Positions 44,901 through 64,000 of a stretch of DNA of 64,000 nt are shown in pieces. Both the position numbers and the translations under genes were made by a program. Numbering within the stretch: position 1 is the first letter of the stretch; each line of letters begins with the position of its first letter. Below the pieces are notes generated by a model that worked only from the letters and a program-made list of their open reading frames with translations, did no database searches and was not told the DNA's origin. Source of the DNA: Spirodela intermedia (taxonomy: Eukaryota > Streptophyta > Magnoliopsida > Alismatales > Araceae); assembly GCA_902729315.2 (NCBI GenBank), contig LR746271.1, forward strand, positions 5,001 to 69,000. Direction: 5' to 3'.

Positions 44901-47782
44901 GTGATACATTGAAAATCCCACGTTCTCCAAAGAGATGATGGATAATCTCCTTTTTTATCCCAAAAAAGCTCTTATTCTGAATCCTGTGTTGGGAAATTTG
45001 GATTCTGTCAGAAGCGATGAACCGTTTCGTAACCGGTTTTCAATAGAAATTAGCGAGCCTATGTTTCCAAACCTTTCTCCGCCATAAAATGCTAAACCAT
45101 TATCACTATTACTTTTTATCAATGAATCCCCGTTGACTAACTGTTTGCCTTCCATCTACATTTTGTAATGTCCTCATGATCTCGTCGCAATAAATTGTTT
45201 TTGAGAACTTAAATGATCTCTATACATACATCGTATTCAAATTCAGAAGGTTCCTTCTAAGTTGTAGATCCCGCCTATCATTGGGTTTGTCGTCCAAATT
45301 TTAAGGCCTATTTTCTCTTATTTTATGGTATAAATTTTAGAGTTGCTGGAATTTTGTCGCAAGAATAATACCATGCAACCTAGTGTACTCCCAAACTTTT
45401 CGTTTTCTTCATTAGGCTACTGAGAATCTGTAGACTTTTCTGGGAATTCATCACCACTTTAAAAGTAATTTTCTCTAACAATATCATCCCGGGCGAAATT
45501 GCTGCATCTTACTCTCCTTAACTATTTACCAAGAGGTGCACTGTTGAAAATATCTATCTTGACTGATTTTTTTTCCTTCGTTTATGTTCCAATCTATGAC
45601 CCACCTGAAAAAGTCAAAATATTCTGTCTCTATTTTCCTTACTTCAAAAAGTTTGCTTCCCCTATTTACAATTTTCTTTCCTATAAATTCTGGTATCTTG
45701 AATTTCAGACATTACATCAAAGTCAAATTGGGCAAAATAGTTTTTGAAAGAATCTATAGATACTTTTGGCTGAAAGCAGTTTTGCTCTCCACTATCCAAA
45801 TCTGGAATCTATAGATACCTTACGAATCAGCGTAATTGCATGGATAATCATCTCACTCTGCTTAATCATCTCATCTGTATAGTTTCTATTCTCCTAATAT
45901 TTATAAGCATTTCTAGCAATATCAGTTACCATTTTATCCCTAAGTCTTCTACACGTTACATTTTAAACAGAGCTTTTATCATGAGAAAGTTATCGATGGA
46001 TAAGAAATATACTATTTAGACCAACTTTAACTCCTTTCATTGATACAGTTGATTCTGAATATCCAATCTGAACTCTTTTGTGTATATCCAAAAATAAGCA
46101 TGAGAACTCTGCATGTCAATGCCCTCAATACTTGAGTCAGGATGGGACCTCCAAAATGTTTCATGAAAATCAAATTTAACGCTCGTTGATATTGATCTTA
46201 CTCTTAGACTTTGTGCTTTGGTCTTTTTACATTGTGCTCATGGGTAACTGATAGAGATAAGAAGTTGTGCTCGCATATCTAAAGAAAATCAATCCATTTT
46301 GAGCCGCTTTGTCAATGTACATGCATGAGACTATTTCTAATTTATATGACTGCCTGAGCTGTATGGCCCACTTTTAGAACAGCAAGTGAAATCCTAGATG
46401 AAGGGCTTCAATAGCATGACACAAAATTTGGAGAAGCGTAACACCTAGGTAGATTCCTTATGTTTCTCATCAACATAGGCCCAGTGATAAGATTGAAATT
46501 ATACAAACACGTTCAGACATAAAATAATGTGACACGATAAGTACTTTAAGGACATAAAATTATACAAAATCTTGGTGCAGTTCCAAGCATCCAACTTTTG
46601 TAGCAAGGTTTTATAATCCACCTGATATTAACATGGTATATTCATATAAGCTATGCATCAGATTAGATGATTATACATTTTGCTAAAAGAAGTTGGTGAT
46701 CATCCTCATCAATTTCATAACCATCCTAGGAGAGGAAGAAAAATTAAATCCTCAACTGTATGTCTGAGACCCATGTTTGCGCCAAACATCTGTGTGGCAA
46801 CCCTGCTTGATATTGACTAGTCCCTGTGCATTAATGGAGAAAATAGCATCTGGCTTCTCCCACTTGAAAGAAATATGAAGGGGACACAAAATTCGTAATT
46901 TACCATATTTTCGCTGAAAAAACTGACTTCCATGCTTGTAGTATGGTGCTGAAGTTTCTTCAAAAATATGTTTCGACTATTTTCGTGATATTGTGGAAAA
47001 ATTAATCTAAGGTGGTTAAAAATCTGTAGAATAGCTCCACGGTGGACATGCCAAAGGAAAACACAAATCAAACCTTTTGGAAAAACTTTGTAGCAGGCTA
47101 TTTATCTCTCCGACACAAACAGGATAGGATCTTTTTGAGTCATAGGCATATTTATGCTTGTTCTGTTACCATGTTTGAGTTCCCATTGAATGTGAGGTCT
47201 GAGTGCATCTAATATAAGAACTTTCTCGGTAGCAGTTATTGATTGTAATATCCTTGTTTGCTTCAGGTTTTTTAAGATGGATCTTCCTAGTGATATTACC
47301 ATCCAAGTGGACACAAGTATTTTCCATCTTCACAAGGTAAGTTATTTTAAGTGTAAAGTATATTTGATTTAGTTTTTATCGATAGCTTTTCTCTCTCCTT
47401 CGAGCTTCATCTTGATGTAAAGTCTATGGAGTTGATAACAAAGTGATTCTTTTTATGGAATATTTTCTGGAAAGTTTTCCAACTTTTGTGCAAGAAGAGC
47501 TTTTATGCATGACGGCTACTACTATTCTATCTTCATTCTAATTTCCGTTGATGATGATAAATTTCAGTGAAATATCTTTGGGTCAAAACATTGTCAGGAT
47601 GTTCAGGTTCTTTACACTCCTACACAAGAGTACTGTTTTCTCCCCTTAAATAGCTTGTCTGTATTGCACGGTTTATGCCCATTTGTCTGAATCCCGTCAT
47701 ATTTTACTCTTACTCTTCCTAGGAGAGCCCGAGAACAATTGACAGGAGACTTACCTCAATTAGGGTTACTTTTGAATGGAAA

Positions 47783-47840
<58 letters not shown>

Positions 47841-50283
47841 TTCACACACACACACACACACATGGCCTAACCATCCTAAAAAGCTGCCCAACCTACACGT
47901 AAAGAAAGGCAATTACAGGATGTAAGGAAGGCGTTTTAAATATTGACAATACGACAACAAGCAAAATAAGGCCTCCACGATTCATAAAAATAAATGGTAT
48001 GAACATTGACAATTACAAGCAACTGTTAGAAAAACAGCTTCCCCCCCCGGCTGCCAAAAAAAAAAGACTGTCGGTGTTAGTCATGGTTTGTTGAGTGCAT
48101 GGTGGATGAAATAATTCTATCCTACCGTAATTACTTGTTTCTCTCTATATATTTTCTTAAATGAGTGTGTAGACAAAAAAAAATTAATTTAATCAAGCTG
48201 AAATCTCTATTTGTGCTTTCAGTTTCCTCTGTTATCAAGATGCAGGAAGATAGCAAGGATTCTAGAGACATCAGAAACTCAGGAAAAGGCAATGTATGTC
48301 GTATTGATGGAATGTCCTGGAGGCTCTGACGCATTTTTGTTCGCTGCAAAGTTCTGTTATGGTCTCCGTGTGGAATTGACAGCAAAGAATATTTTAACAG
48401 TGTATTGTGTCGCAGACTACCTTGAGATGACTGAGGAATATGGTGAAGAGAATTTGCTTCCAAATGCAGGAACATTTTTTCACAAGGTTGTTCTTCGAAA
48501 CTGGAAAGACTGTCTTTTGGCACTTCAGTCATCTAACCTTACAATTGAGAATGAGGTTACCCTCCAAATCGTGAATAAAACCCTGAGTGCTTTATCCATG
48601 ATGGCATGTACTGATCCCAGTTTGTTTGGCTGGCCTATGATGATGTATGGGAACACGCAGAGCCCTGGTGGGAGTATTCTCTGGAATGGCATAAATACAG
48701 GTGCTAGAATTAGGAGTGACGTATCAGACTGGTGGTTTGCAGATGTCTCCTGCCTTTCTGTGCCATTGTTTTGCCGACTCATGGAAACTATGAAGGAGAG
48801 AGGGATGAGACCAGAAAATATTTCCGGTGCAATCATTTACTATGCCAGGAAGTACTTACCTGGTCTTGATCGGTGGCTGACGGGGTATGGGAGGAGAGGC
48901 GCAGAAAGCTTCAGCGTCGTTTCTGTTGACCAGAAGGTGTTACTAGAAAGCGTAGAAAAGCTGCTTCCTGAGAAGAAGGGAAAATCCTTTTGTCAGTTCC
49001 TGTTGGGACTTTTACGAATTGCTATGATATTGAATGTTCGTCCATCGTGCAAGTATTCTCTTGAGAAAAGAATAGGCATGCAACTTGAGTTGGTTACTCT
49101 AGAGGGTCTTATAATTCCTTCGTTTTCAGATTCGGACAGTTTATATGACACTGATTGTGTTGAGCGGATCATTAAACATTACTTGTCAGCTGAGGCATCT
49201 AATGTTACAGGATTCTCTCCATCATCATTTGATCCGTGTCTGACACCGTCCTCCTTTCCTTTGACAAGAGTTTCAAAGTTGGTGGATAGCTATCTTGCTG
49301 AGGTCGCCTCTGATCCAAACTTGAAGCCTGAGAAGATGCGTAGTCTAGCTGAGGCCTTCCCTGGATCTTTAAGGTCTCTCAATGATGGACTGTACAGGGC
49401 ACTGGATATCTATCTCAAGGTACGAGACATTAATAGTTCTTATCTCGTATTCTTTGTGACTGAGTTATCCATCCAGATCTTTTCAGATAATTGTTGCTTT
49501 AAAGTCATCGCACACATTTCATTTCTCCTACATTATTCGAGCATATAAACTGTAAAATGAAATGTCGTTTAAGTAAGGATCTAAATCGTAACTATCAGGA
49601 TCTCATACAGTTCTTGGCATTTCAGGTTGAGATCATTCTTATCTATTTATGGCTGGCTGATATTATAGAGCGTCGAGTGTCTATAAATGCTTGCCACCTT
49701 TTCTCATTGTCTCATAGTTTTGCAGGCACACCCTTGGTTGTTGATGAGCGAGAGAGAACAACTTCTCAGTGTCATAGATTATAGCAGGCTCTCCATTGAT
49801 GCATGTAGCCATGCGTCCCAGAATGAACGGCTGCCGCTGAGAGTTACTCTGCAAGTTCTATTCTTTGAGCAGTTGCAGCTGAGAACAGCTCTTTCAAGTC
49901 GTTTTCATGTTGCAGATACTGACAGCAATGTGACGGGCAATGAAGAAGATGTGGCCGGACAGGTAGTGCAGGCCGGAGGCTGGGTTTCTCTGGTCAGAGA
50001 AAGCCGCACCATGAGAGTAGACATGGACAAGATGAGGTCAAGGGTCAGAGAGCTGGAACGGGAGTTTGTAAATATGAAGCAGGAGGTCAAGAGGGCTGGA
50101 AGACCTCACGGTTTGATTAGTTCTAAGAAGGCTCCCACCATACTGGGTTGCATGCATCTTCCTCATTTGGGTGATCCAAAATCCAACTCCCTGGGGAGCG
50201 CAGTATCAAGCCCACGGAAGTCTTTTGAGCGACTCCAGCAGCGTCAACATCTCAGAGAAAAGAAAAGTTCTTCACTGGTTTGA
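41936..50283 (+). CDS. NPH3/RPT2-family BTB protein (NCH1-like), 624 aa
   Basis: NPH3/RPT2 proteins are plant-specific adaptors with a BTB domain that act with phototropins, cullin-3 ligases or auxin transport at the plasma membrane. Exons: 41936-41985, 47267-47336, 48223-49419, 49726-50283. Phases close exactly; the first junction splits the Trp codon in NEW-FFKMDLPSD. The BTB domain covers about residues 22-120 (LPSDITIQVDTSIFHLHKF ... FAAKFCYGLRVELTAKNIL). The NPH3 domain covers about 209-497 (DWWFADVSCLSVPLF, YYARKYLPGLDRW, YRALDIYLKAHPWLLMSERE, ACSHASQNERLPLRVTLQVL). A coiled coil lies at about 535-562 (MDKMRSRVRELEREFVNMKQ). GGSILWNGINTGA after the BTB recalls the At1g03010/NCH1 group, whose NCH1 works in chloroplast accumulation. 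Intron 1 is 5281 bp. Exon 1 is the least certain part; exons 2-4 are strong. Confidence 0.88.
47786..47862. repeat. (CT)n(CA)n microsatellite in NPH3-family intron 2
   Basis: About 50 bp of CT units with one AT interruption, then about 20 bp of CA units, between exons 2 and 3. Confidence 0.95.
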
Positions 50284-51324
50284 AGTGAAACCCACCCACC
50301 TTTTGGCTGTGAATATCGTTTGTTGATCGGGATTCCGTCTCAACTCTGATAGTCAAAGATGTCCGGGGAAAGTGCACTCTTCTTACCTTCACTCATTCAG
50401 GATTTTCGCTGTGTGGGGGATCCTGGATGTGACGTGCGGCCGGTCACGCTACAACACGACACCACAGCCCGATCCGATATTATGGGGCAGTTTAGGGTGT
50501 ACTTAAGACTTGGGAAGGCTCTAGCGATGGAGAATCTGGGTGTTCCAGCGGTCTCCCGATTGTTGTGTGGAAGGCTCTTTCGGTCGTTCAAGGTGGAGGG
50601 TCGACATAGTGACGCCGTGGTGAGCTGAAAATAATGGTCATGGCGCTCACTCTCTGGATCTCATTCATGGCCGCAGAGTGCGGTGTACAGTTCTCGGTGT
50701 AAGTGTACATACAGCCAGCAGGGAAATTAAATTAAATCAAATTTTATATTGTCTCACCAAAGCTTTCTCTCGCGCATCATCAAAGTGAGTGAGTAAGTGA
50801 GCCATAAAAGCAGTCCAATAATCCCCCGCGGCGTTTGGAAATGACGACCGGAACGCGGGGGGTTTCCTTGAGCGTAATGGATTAGCACGGCAATTTATCC
50901 CTGCTCCATCCCGGGTTCTCTAGAGACATCTGCCAGGAGCCGCTCCTCACCGTCCATGAACGAAGAAGGCCAATAGCTCCTGAAAAAGAGGAAATGCACG
51001 TCTGTTTGTCAAGATCTGACAGATGTTTTCTTAACAAGTCAGAGAACGGATTTGACGAGCAACAGGGCGCGGTCTCTGAGGGTCCTCCCCACCCCCCTTA
51101 CCGTCACCACTCCGTGAATTACTCATATCGACGGAATAATTGACGCGACGTCACGTGCCGTCACGTCTCTGCGACTCCGAACTCCCGCATGAGCTCCCAC
51201 CGTCACGCCCTAAAGGATGCCACGACCCCCCCAAGCCTCCCCACGCCGCTAACGTCGTCTGCATCCCGTCTTCTCGCCGCGACCTCTAACCCTAACCCTA
51301 ACGCTGCCGCGCCGGCGACTTTGT
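50284..51324. other. Intergenic region between NPH3-family and trihelix genes
   Basis: The 3' UTR of the upstream gene comes first, then promoter and 5' UTR of the trihelix gene, which is GC-rich from about 51050. An open frame at 50359-50628 is not recognised and is likely 3' UTR sequence. Confidence 0.4.
51288..51302 (+). promoter_or_regulatory. Telo-box-like motif AACCCTAACCCTAAC
   Basis: It lies 23-37 bases before the trihelix gene ATG, in its presumed 5' UTR. Telo-boxes (AAACCCTAA) are known elements near transcription starts of plant growth-related genes. The match here is to two tandem CCCTAA units, so it may also be a chance or telomere-type repeat. Confidence 0.35.
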
Positions 51325-58992
<7,668 letters not shown>

Positions 58993-60684
58993 CGTCATAT
59001 ATTCTACCTTGTGGGTAGTCGTTGCTGCTGTTGTAAGAATGATGAGTAGGGCTCGCATTTGAGCTTTCTACTGTGTATAATGAATGCGATGGAATTCCTG
59101 GAGGTGTGAACGAACGAACATTCTGACTGTGGTCGCGCGAGTAGTGTCTCGTGGAGCCTTTCGGGTGCTGATGTACGTACGACTATCTGTATAATAAGAA
59201 GCAAGGAAGCGTAATGACATTTTTTTTTCTCTTCTCTGTTTGGTGTTCAGAAGCATCGACGACTTATGCTCACGATAGCTCCGGTACATCGCGGCGCGGC
59301 TTACAACCGGCATCGGCACGCACATGTAGAGGTGTGTGCTGTCGTGCAACCTAGCCTAGCTTGCCGATGTACTACATCCCGTATGTACTACATCCCGTAG
59401 CCTAGCTTTTAGGGTTGTTGTAGCGGCCATTACACTAACAACCACCATGGCTTTTACCATCTCAGCACTGTCTATAGTAATTTTGGGGAAGGGTTGGACG
59501 CCTTCGACTATGTAAGAGCACCGCAATGTACAAAGAGATATGTATGACTTCAGGTTACGGAGAGGATGTTCTTCCCCCGGTGTATCGTCCAATAGTGGCC
59601 CCTCAAACCCACCATCCAATAACGACTAGCTGAATCTCAACTATTCACAAGGCTTCCAATCACTCCATTTTATTGAAGTGAGCTTCATGGCTTCTATGAA
59701 GGTGGTTGTTTGTGTGAGACTCTCCTCCAATCAAGCGATCCCCTACCCATGTGTGCTACTCTCACCTACCATCTTAACCCTTGGTCTGACACTAAATTAT
59801 CATAAAGATCCAGTGACTGTCTCTATCGCCAATCAATCAATGTCGAATAGTTTTGCGTCTGCTCATAAAAGGGGCACGAACAATCATCTAAAATTATTTT
59901 ATTCATTTTTTAGCATAAGTATTGACTATTTTACGTTTAAAAATTTTAAATGTTAGCTAACATTTTAAAAATCATAGTAAATAAGAATCATTGAATTTCA
60001 ATTCATTGTATTCCTCTTTCAAGTATCTTTTCATTTTCTCTCTAAATTCGCCATCAAAAGTAGTGGTTTATATAGATTACACACAACACACCTTAGTGGA
60101 GACATAGACATATAGTAGGAAACAACTACTACTGATAGAGGTGTAACCCTTGTCAAGAGTCTCTCTATACATTGTGAAGATGGTCCTTACCAAGAGAGAG
60201 GCCAACCCTAGCTAAGAGAAGTAGACTCTCCACATAGTATTGCGCTAGAAGCGTGAATAAACAACCTCACTTTATTTTGTAGTGAAGACTACACGTATCT
60301 TTGAGCTCTTGTATGATTCCGCACAAAGATAAAGAGTGTTCCACGTCAACTGAGCAATGGTTGAGGCTGCTACGGGAGATTAAAAACAGATCAGCTTCTA
60401 CGGATACCCGTTGAGATCGTCGGTGTTTGCGGATATCAGTCCGCGAACTCCGTAGAGAGGGAGCCCGTAGAACAGAGATTGCAGAGAGATCCCGCGGAGA
60501 AAGACGCGGCGGTTTTGAACGCGGTCGAATAATCGGAGAAAGAGAGAACGGGGGCGAAGGCTGAGAGAGTCGGGGCGAGCTCACCGATGAGCACCCGTTG
60601 TCTCATGGTGTCTTTCGCGTCCTTGAAATGAGAGGTCGCGGCCTAGATAAGATTAGATGGTCTACTCAGGGTGCGGGATCATCT
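58993..60684. other. Intergenic region between two convergent genes
   Basis: No gene recognised. It holds the 3' flanks of the trihelix fusion gene and of the minus-strand receptor kinase. A small direct repeat, TGTACTACATCCCGTA, occurs twice at about 59367-59400. The stretch 59900-60300 is AT-rich. Confidence 0.4.
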
Positions 60685-62880
60685 TCAATAGCTCGGCCGG
60701 TTGACATCACAATCTGTGGTGACGATGGAGGGGGAGGAGGAGGCGAGAGAATCGTCGAGTTCCTCCTCGTCCACGAGGGATGAAAGGTCCCCTCTGATGT
60801 CCTCGATCATCTTGACCACCTCGCACATCCTAGGCCTCTCCTCGGGCCGCGGGCCCACGCAGGCCATGGCCACCTGCAGCATCGCCACCATGTCCTCTTC
60901 GATGTTCTTGTACCTCATCAGTTCCGCGTCAAACACTTCCGCCGTCCACTCCTCCCTCACCACTGACCGGACCCACTCCGGAAGGTCGATCCCGACGGTG
61001 CCGCCGCCGTCGTCGCCGCCGCACTGGGACGGAACTCTCCCAGTGAGGACCTCCAGTAGCACCACGCCGAACCCGTAGACATCTGCCTCCTGGGACAGCG
61101 TTCTGGTCTCTGTCTGCTCCGGAGCCCTGTATCCGCCCAGCCTCGCCGTTGCATCCGCAGGATTCAGGAGCAGTGCCAGCCCGAAGTCGGAGAGGCAGGG
61201 GCTCCCGTTCTTGTCCAGGAGAATGTTCGACGACTTGAGGTTCCCGTGGGGAATCCTCGCCGAGCTGTACTGCTCGTGGATGAATGCGAGGCCGCGAGAG
61301 GCGCCCATCACCAGGGCGATCCGAGCGGTCCAGTCCAGAGGGACCCTCTGTGGCCTTCCCCGGTTGCCTGCGGCACAATACCGTCATACATACGACAATG
61401 ACGAGCCTGAGACGACAGCGCAAGAAGGGGCAACATTTATTTGCAGCAGAGTGAGAACACACCATGAAGAAGGGAGAAGAGGGAGCCGTTGGGTTGGTAA
61501 TCGTAGACAAGGAGCTTCTCCTGCGCGGCATAGTAGTAAGCTCGGAGACGGACGAGGTTGGGGTGGCGAAGGCCGCCCACCACCTTCATATACCGCTCGA
61601 ACTCGATTCGGCTGCAAGGGTTGGCGTCCTTGAGGCGCTTCACCGCCACCGCGTAGCCGCTCTCCAGCACCGCTCGGTAGACCGTCCCCAGGCTGCCCTT
61701 CCCCAGCATTTCTGCCGAAGCCCTCAACAGATCCTCCAGCTCGAACCCCCGCCGCTTGTCGAAGAATACCAAGCTGCTGCTGCCATGGACCTCTGCCGCT
61801 GCATCAGGATTGTAGGTGTTATTACTATCGCGGTGAATCATGCCACCATCCCCTTTCTCGCCATTGTTCTTCGAGACCCCGCCGCATAATAATCAGTAAC
61901 CGTCAACACCAGGAGAAGCAGACCGCAATACCCACAATGGCCAGGGGGCACATTTTCTGCGCCCAGCCGTCTCCGCCCCTTTTCCCGGGCTCTGTACCAC
62001 TGGTGTTGCCACCACTGCCGGCCGAAAGGGAACCGAACTCGGAGGTGAGCGTCGAAGGCACGATGGGAGGGACAGACGGCGGAGGAGGCGACATCGTCCC
62101 CCCTACGCGCCCTGTGGAGGAGCAGAGGAGGAGGGGGGCCCTCGATCCGCAGAGCCCGGCATTACCGGCGAACGACACATTCCCGAACTTGGCCTGGACT
62201 GCGTCGGGCACCTTGCCGGAGAGCTGATTGTTGGATACATTAAAATCCTTGAGGCTTGGAATGGCCGCCGCCACATCGGGGATGCCGCCGATGAGGAGGT
62301 TGTCTTGAAGGCGGAGGGTGCGGAGGCCAGGGATGTGGGCGAGGGCGACGGCACTGGGTATAGGGCCAGTGAGGCTGTTGTCGGACAGGTCCAGGCGGAT
62401 GAGGCGGGGGAGGCGGGCGAGGCCGGCGGCGGGAATATTGCCGGAGAAATCATTGCGGGAGAGGTAGAGAAGCCTGAGATTGGGGAGAAGGAAAGCGGGA
62501 GCAAGGGAGCCGTTGAGGCGGTTGCCGCGGAGGTCGAGGATACGGAGCTGATCGAGCAGGGCGAGTGGGTCGAGGGGGCCGCGGAGGTCGAAGGCGGGGA
62601 GGGAGAGGGAGATGACCCGCCCTAAACCCGGGGAACAGGTGACGCCGCGCCATCGACCGGAGCAGGCGTCGGGACTGCTCCAGTTGGAGGCGAGGATCCC
62701 GTGCGCGTCTGTGCTGAGGCGGAAGGCGGTTAGAGCGTCGGTGTCGTTGGATGTCGCTGCGGCGGGCACTGTCGCTAGGGGAGAGAAAAGGAGGACGAGG
62801 AGGAGTCGCGAAGCGAGGAAGGGTGCGTAAAAGAAAGGGGGGGAGATTAGGGGTGTCCCCGAACGATGGGGGGACGCCAT
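60685..62880 (-). CDS. LRR receptor-like kinase (LRR-III type), frame broken in the membrane helix as read
   Basis: Plasma-membrane receptor kinase with a short LRR ectodomain. The first frame (62880-61903) gives a signal peptide (about 1-42), an LRRNT region ([28 protein letters not shown]), about five LRRs ([47 protein letters not shown]), a Pro/Ser/Gly spacer and the start of a membrane helix (PLAIVGIAV). It then hits TGA at 61903-61905. Kinase sequence resumes in another frame to a GT donor at 61463 ([32 protein letters not shown]). The last exon (61367-60685) has [32 protein letters not shown] in place of HRDLK, DFGLALL and the C-terminal lobe. HGN for HRD is usual in this subfamily and suggests a pseudokinase. 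The break is either assembly error or a real lesion. Confidence 0.85.
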
Positions 62881-63773
62881 GCGGGACGACAGAAGAGGAA
62901 GGTGTGAGGGGGTTGGACTGCAGAAGAAGACCCGAAGAGGAAGGCCAAGGCGAGGTTCTGAAGGGCCCGAGTCAGAAAAGAGGGATGAGTGCGAAGACCA
63001 CTACAGTGCGCGTGCCGTGTTTCCCGGGGGTGGGGAGGGGTGCTGAAGTCCCCGGTGAGCGGGAAGGAGACGAGTTTTGGGCTTTCAAACTGAGTGGAGG
63101 GGGACCGCAACGGTCGCGCCCCGCCGCAGGGCCTCTCCTTTTCCGGGGACGGAGAGGGAGGCGGGGCTCTTAGCGCCTTCGGGGCTGCCGATAATGATGA
63201 GGGTTGCAGGACGGGCGCTCTCGCAATGGGGCGAGAGTCGGGGGCGCAGTACTCACTACTCCCTGGACGATGATGAGGATACCGACGCATAAATTTTTGG
63301 TTGAGTAAAGAGAAACTAGGAGGCGGACGGGGCATTTTCCAATTAGCTAGAGTTGAATCAGCGCACGGTGAAGTCGTTTGCGAAAAACGTGAGCAGGGGC
63401 CTCGGATACGCGAGGCAGACTTCCGACGCGGCGATCGAAAACTACGAAAGTCGTCCGTTCTCTTCATGCCGCGCGCGCGCGAGTTCTGTGATGATCGGTC
63501 ATCGGTCGGTCCTCCTCTTCACTAGCATCGTCGGCAAACCCCCCCGGTCGGAAACGTCGGATCGAAGAACCCCCCCTCCTCCATCCCTTCGGTCCACTGT
63601 GTTATTACGCTCGTTCGCGCTCCCGCGCCTACGTCCGTCCCCTCCCCGCTCGTGCGGGAAAATCGTTGACTTCTGACTCCTCCTGCGTGTCCTCGTCCCA
63701 GCCAGTTCCCCGCGCCGACCCTATTCGGCCGTTGCTCGCGGTTCCCCTCTAGGGTTCTTGGAACCCCCCTGCA
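62881..63773. promoter_or_regulatory. Shared intergenic region of divergent receptor-kinase and RAD5A-like genes
   Basis: The 893 bp between two start codons pointing apart must hold both 5' UTRs and promoters. The half next to each gene is GC-rich. No clear TATA box is assigned. Confidence 0.4.
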
Positions 63774-64000
63774 ATGGGGAATCGGAAGGTGACGCCCGAG
63801 CAGATCTCTGTCGTGCGGTCCGTCGTGGGCGGTGACTTCCCCGAGATGGATATCATACGCGCCCTCCACCTGGCCAACAACGATCCCACAGCCGCTATCA
63901 ACATTATATTCGACGCCCCGGCGCACTTCCAGTCATCAGTCCCCGCCTCACAGGGTGACGGCGCAGGAGCTACTCCTCCCTCTCCCACTACCCCAGCCAC
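63774..64000 (+). CDS. RAD5A: RAD5A-like DNA repair helicase/ubiquitin ligase, N-terminus (partial)
   Basis: The first 75 codons of a gene cut by the window edge. MGNRKVTPEQISVVRSVVGG, then FPEMDIIRALHLANNDPTAA and INIIFDAP match the N-terminal UBA-like helix bundle of plant RAD5A (SNF2-family translocase with HIRAN and RING domains, which acts in error-free bypass of DNA damage and in repair of crosslinks). Only this N-terminal part is visible, so the helicase and RING domains are inferred. The ATG at 63774 matches the expected start, three to four residues before the conserved segment. It is divergently oriented to the receptor kinase. Confidence 0.8.
   Translation, partial: MGNRKVTPEQISVVRSVVGGDFPEMDIIRALHLANNDPTAAINIIFDAPAHFQSSVPASQGDGAGATPPSPTTPA

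Overview
This window is nuclear DNA of a flowering plant. The evidence is plant-only gene families (NPH3/RPT2-type BTB protein, PLS-type PPR protein, trihelix protein, LRR-III receptor kinase, thylakoid lumen protein), spliceosomal GT-AG introns, CCCTAAA telomere-type repeats, and plant L1-type LINEs whose ORF2 carries an RNase H domain. GC-rich first exons set in AT-rich introns give a monocot-like feel, but the species cannot be fixed from the sequence alone.

Layout. Bases 1-6326 hold a LINE (family A) with an intact 1398-aa ORF2 and a poly(A) tail that runs directly into about 80 bp of interstitial telomeric repeat (6327-6407). Bases 6410-14692 are a rearranged cluster: an inverted ORF2 fragment of a variant here called A-prime, a forward A-prime fragment that pairs with it as a hairpin, a second LINE (family B, 8298-13686) with decayed ORF1 and 3'-truncated ORF2, and a second forward A-prime fragment with nonsense changes. 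Bases 14711-16665 are a fold-back element with arms of about 640 bp. Bases 16.7-25.6 kb are gene-poor, with microsatellites, a small DUF455-like gene fragment and a decayed tandem array. A PPR gene (minus) lies at 25.6-27.2 kb. A 5'-truncated myosin XI tail pseudogene (minus) lies at 28.1-31.0 kb, followed by a Copia remnant (LTR, primer-binding site, broken gag) at 31.3-32.6 kb.

The gene-rich part runs from 34 kb to the end: an MPH2-like thylakoid lumen protein (minus, 4 exons); an 89-aa single-pass membrane protein with a probable GC-AG intron; an NPH3-family photoreceptor-signalling gene (4 exons, 5.3-kb first intron); a 7-exon gene encoding a trihelix DNA-binding domain fused to a uridylate-kinase-like domain; an LRR receptor-like kinase (minus) with an apparent reading-frame break in its membrane helix; and, divergently, the first 75 codons of a RAD5A-like DNA repair helicase cut off by the window edge.

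The most notable system is the trihelix/uridylate-kinase fusion. All splice phases close to give a 616-aa protein. Its kinase domain lacks two residues that are important in bacterial UMP kinase, so it may be a nucleotide-sensing or catalytically altered domain attached to a DNA-binding module. Exon models were assembled by hand from splice signals, phase and family resemblance. Family assignments come from recognised motifs, not database searches.
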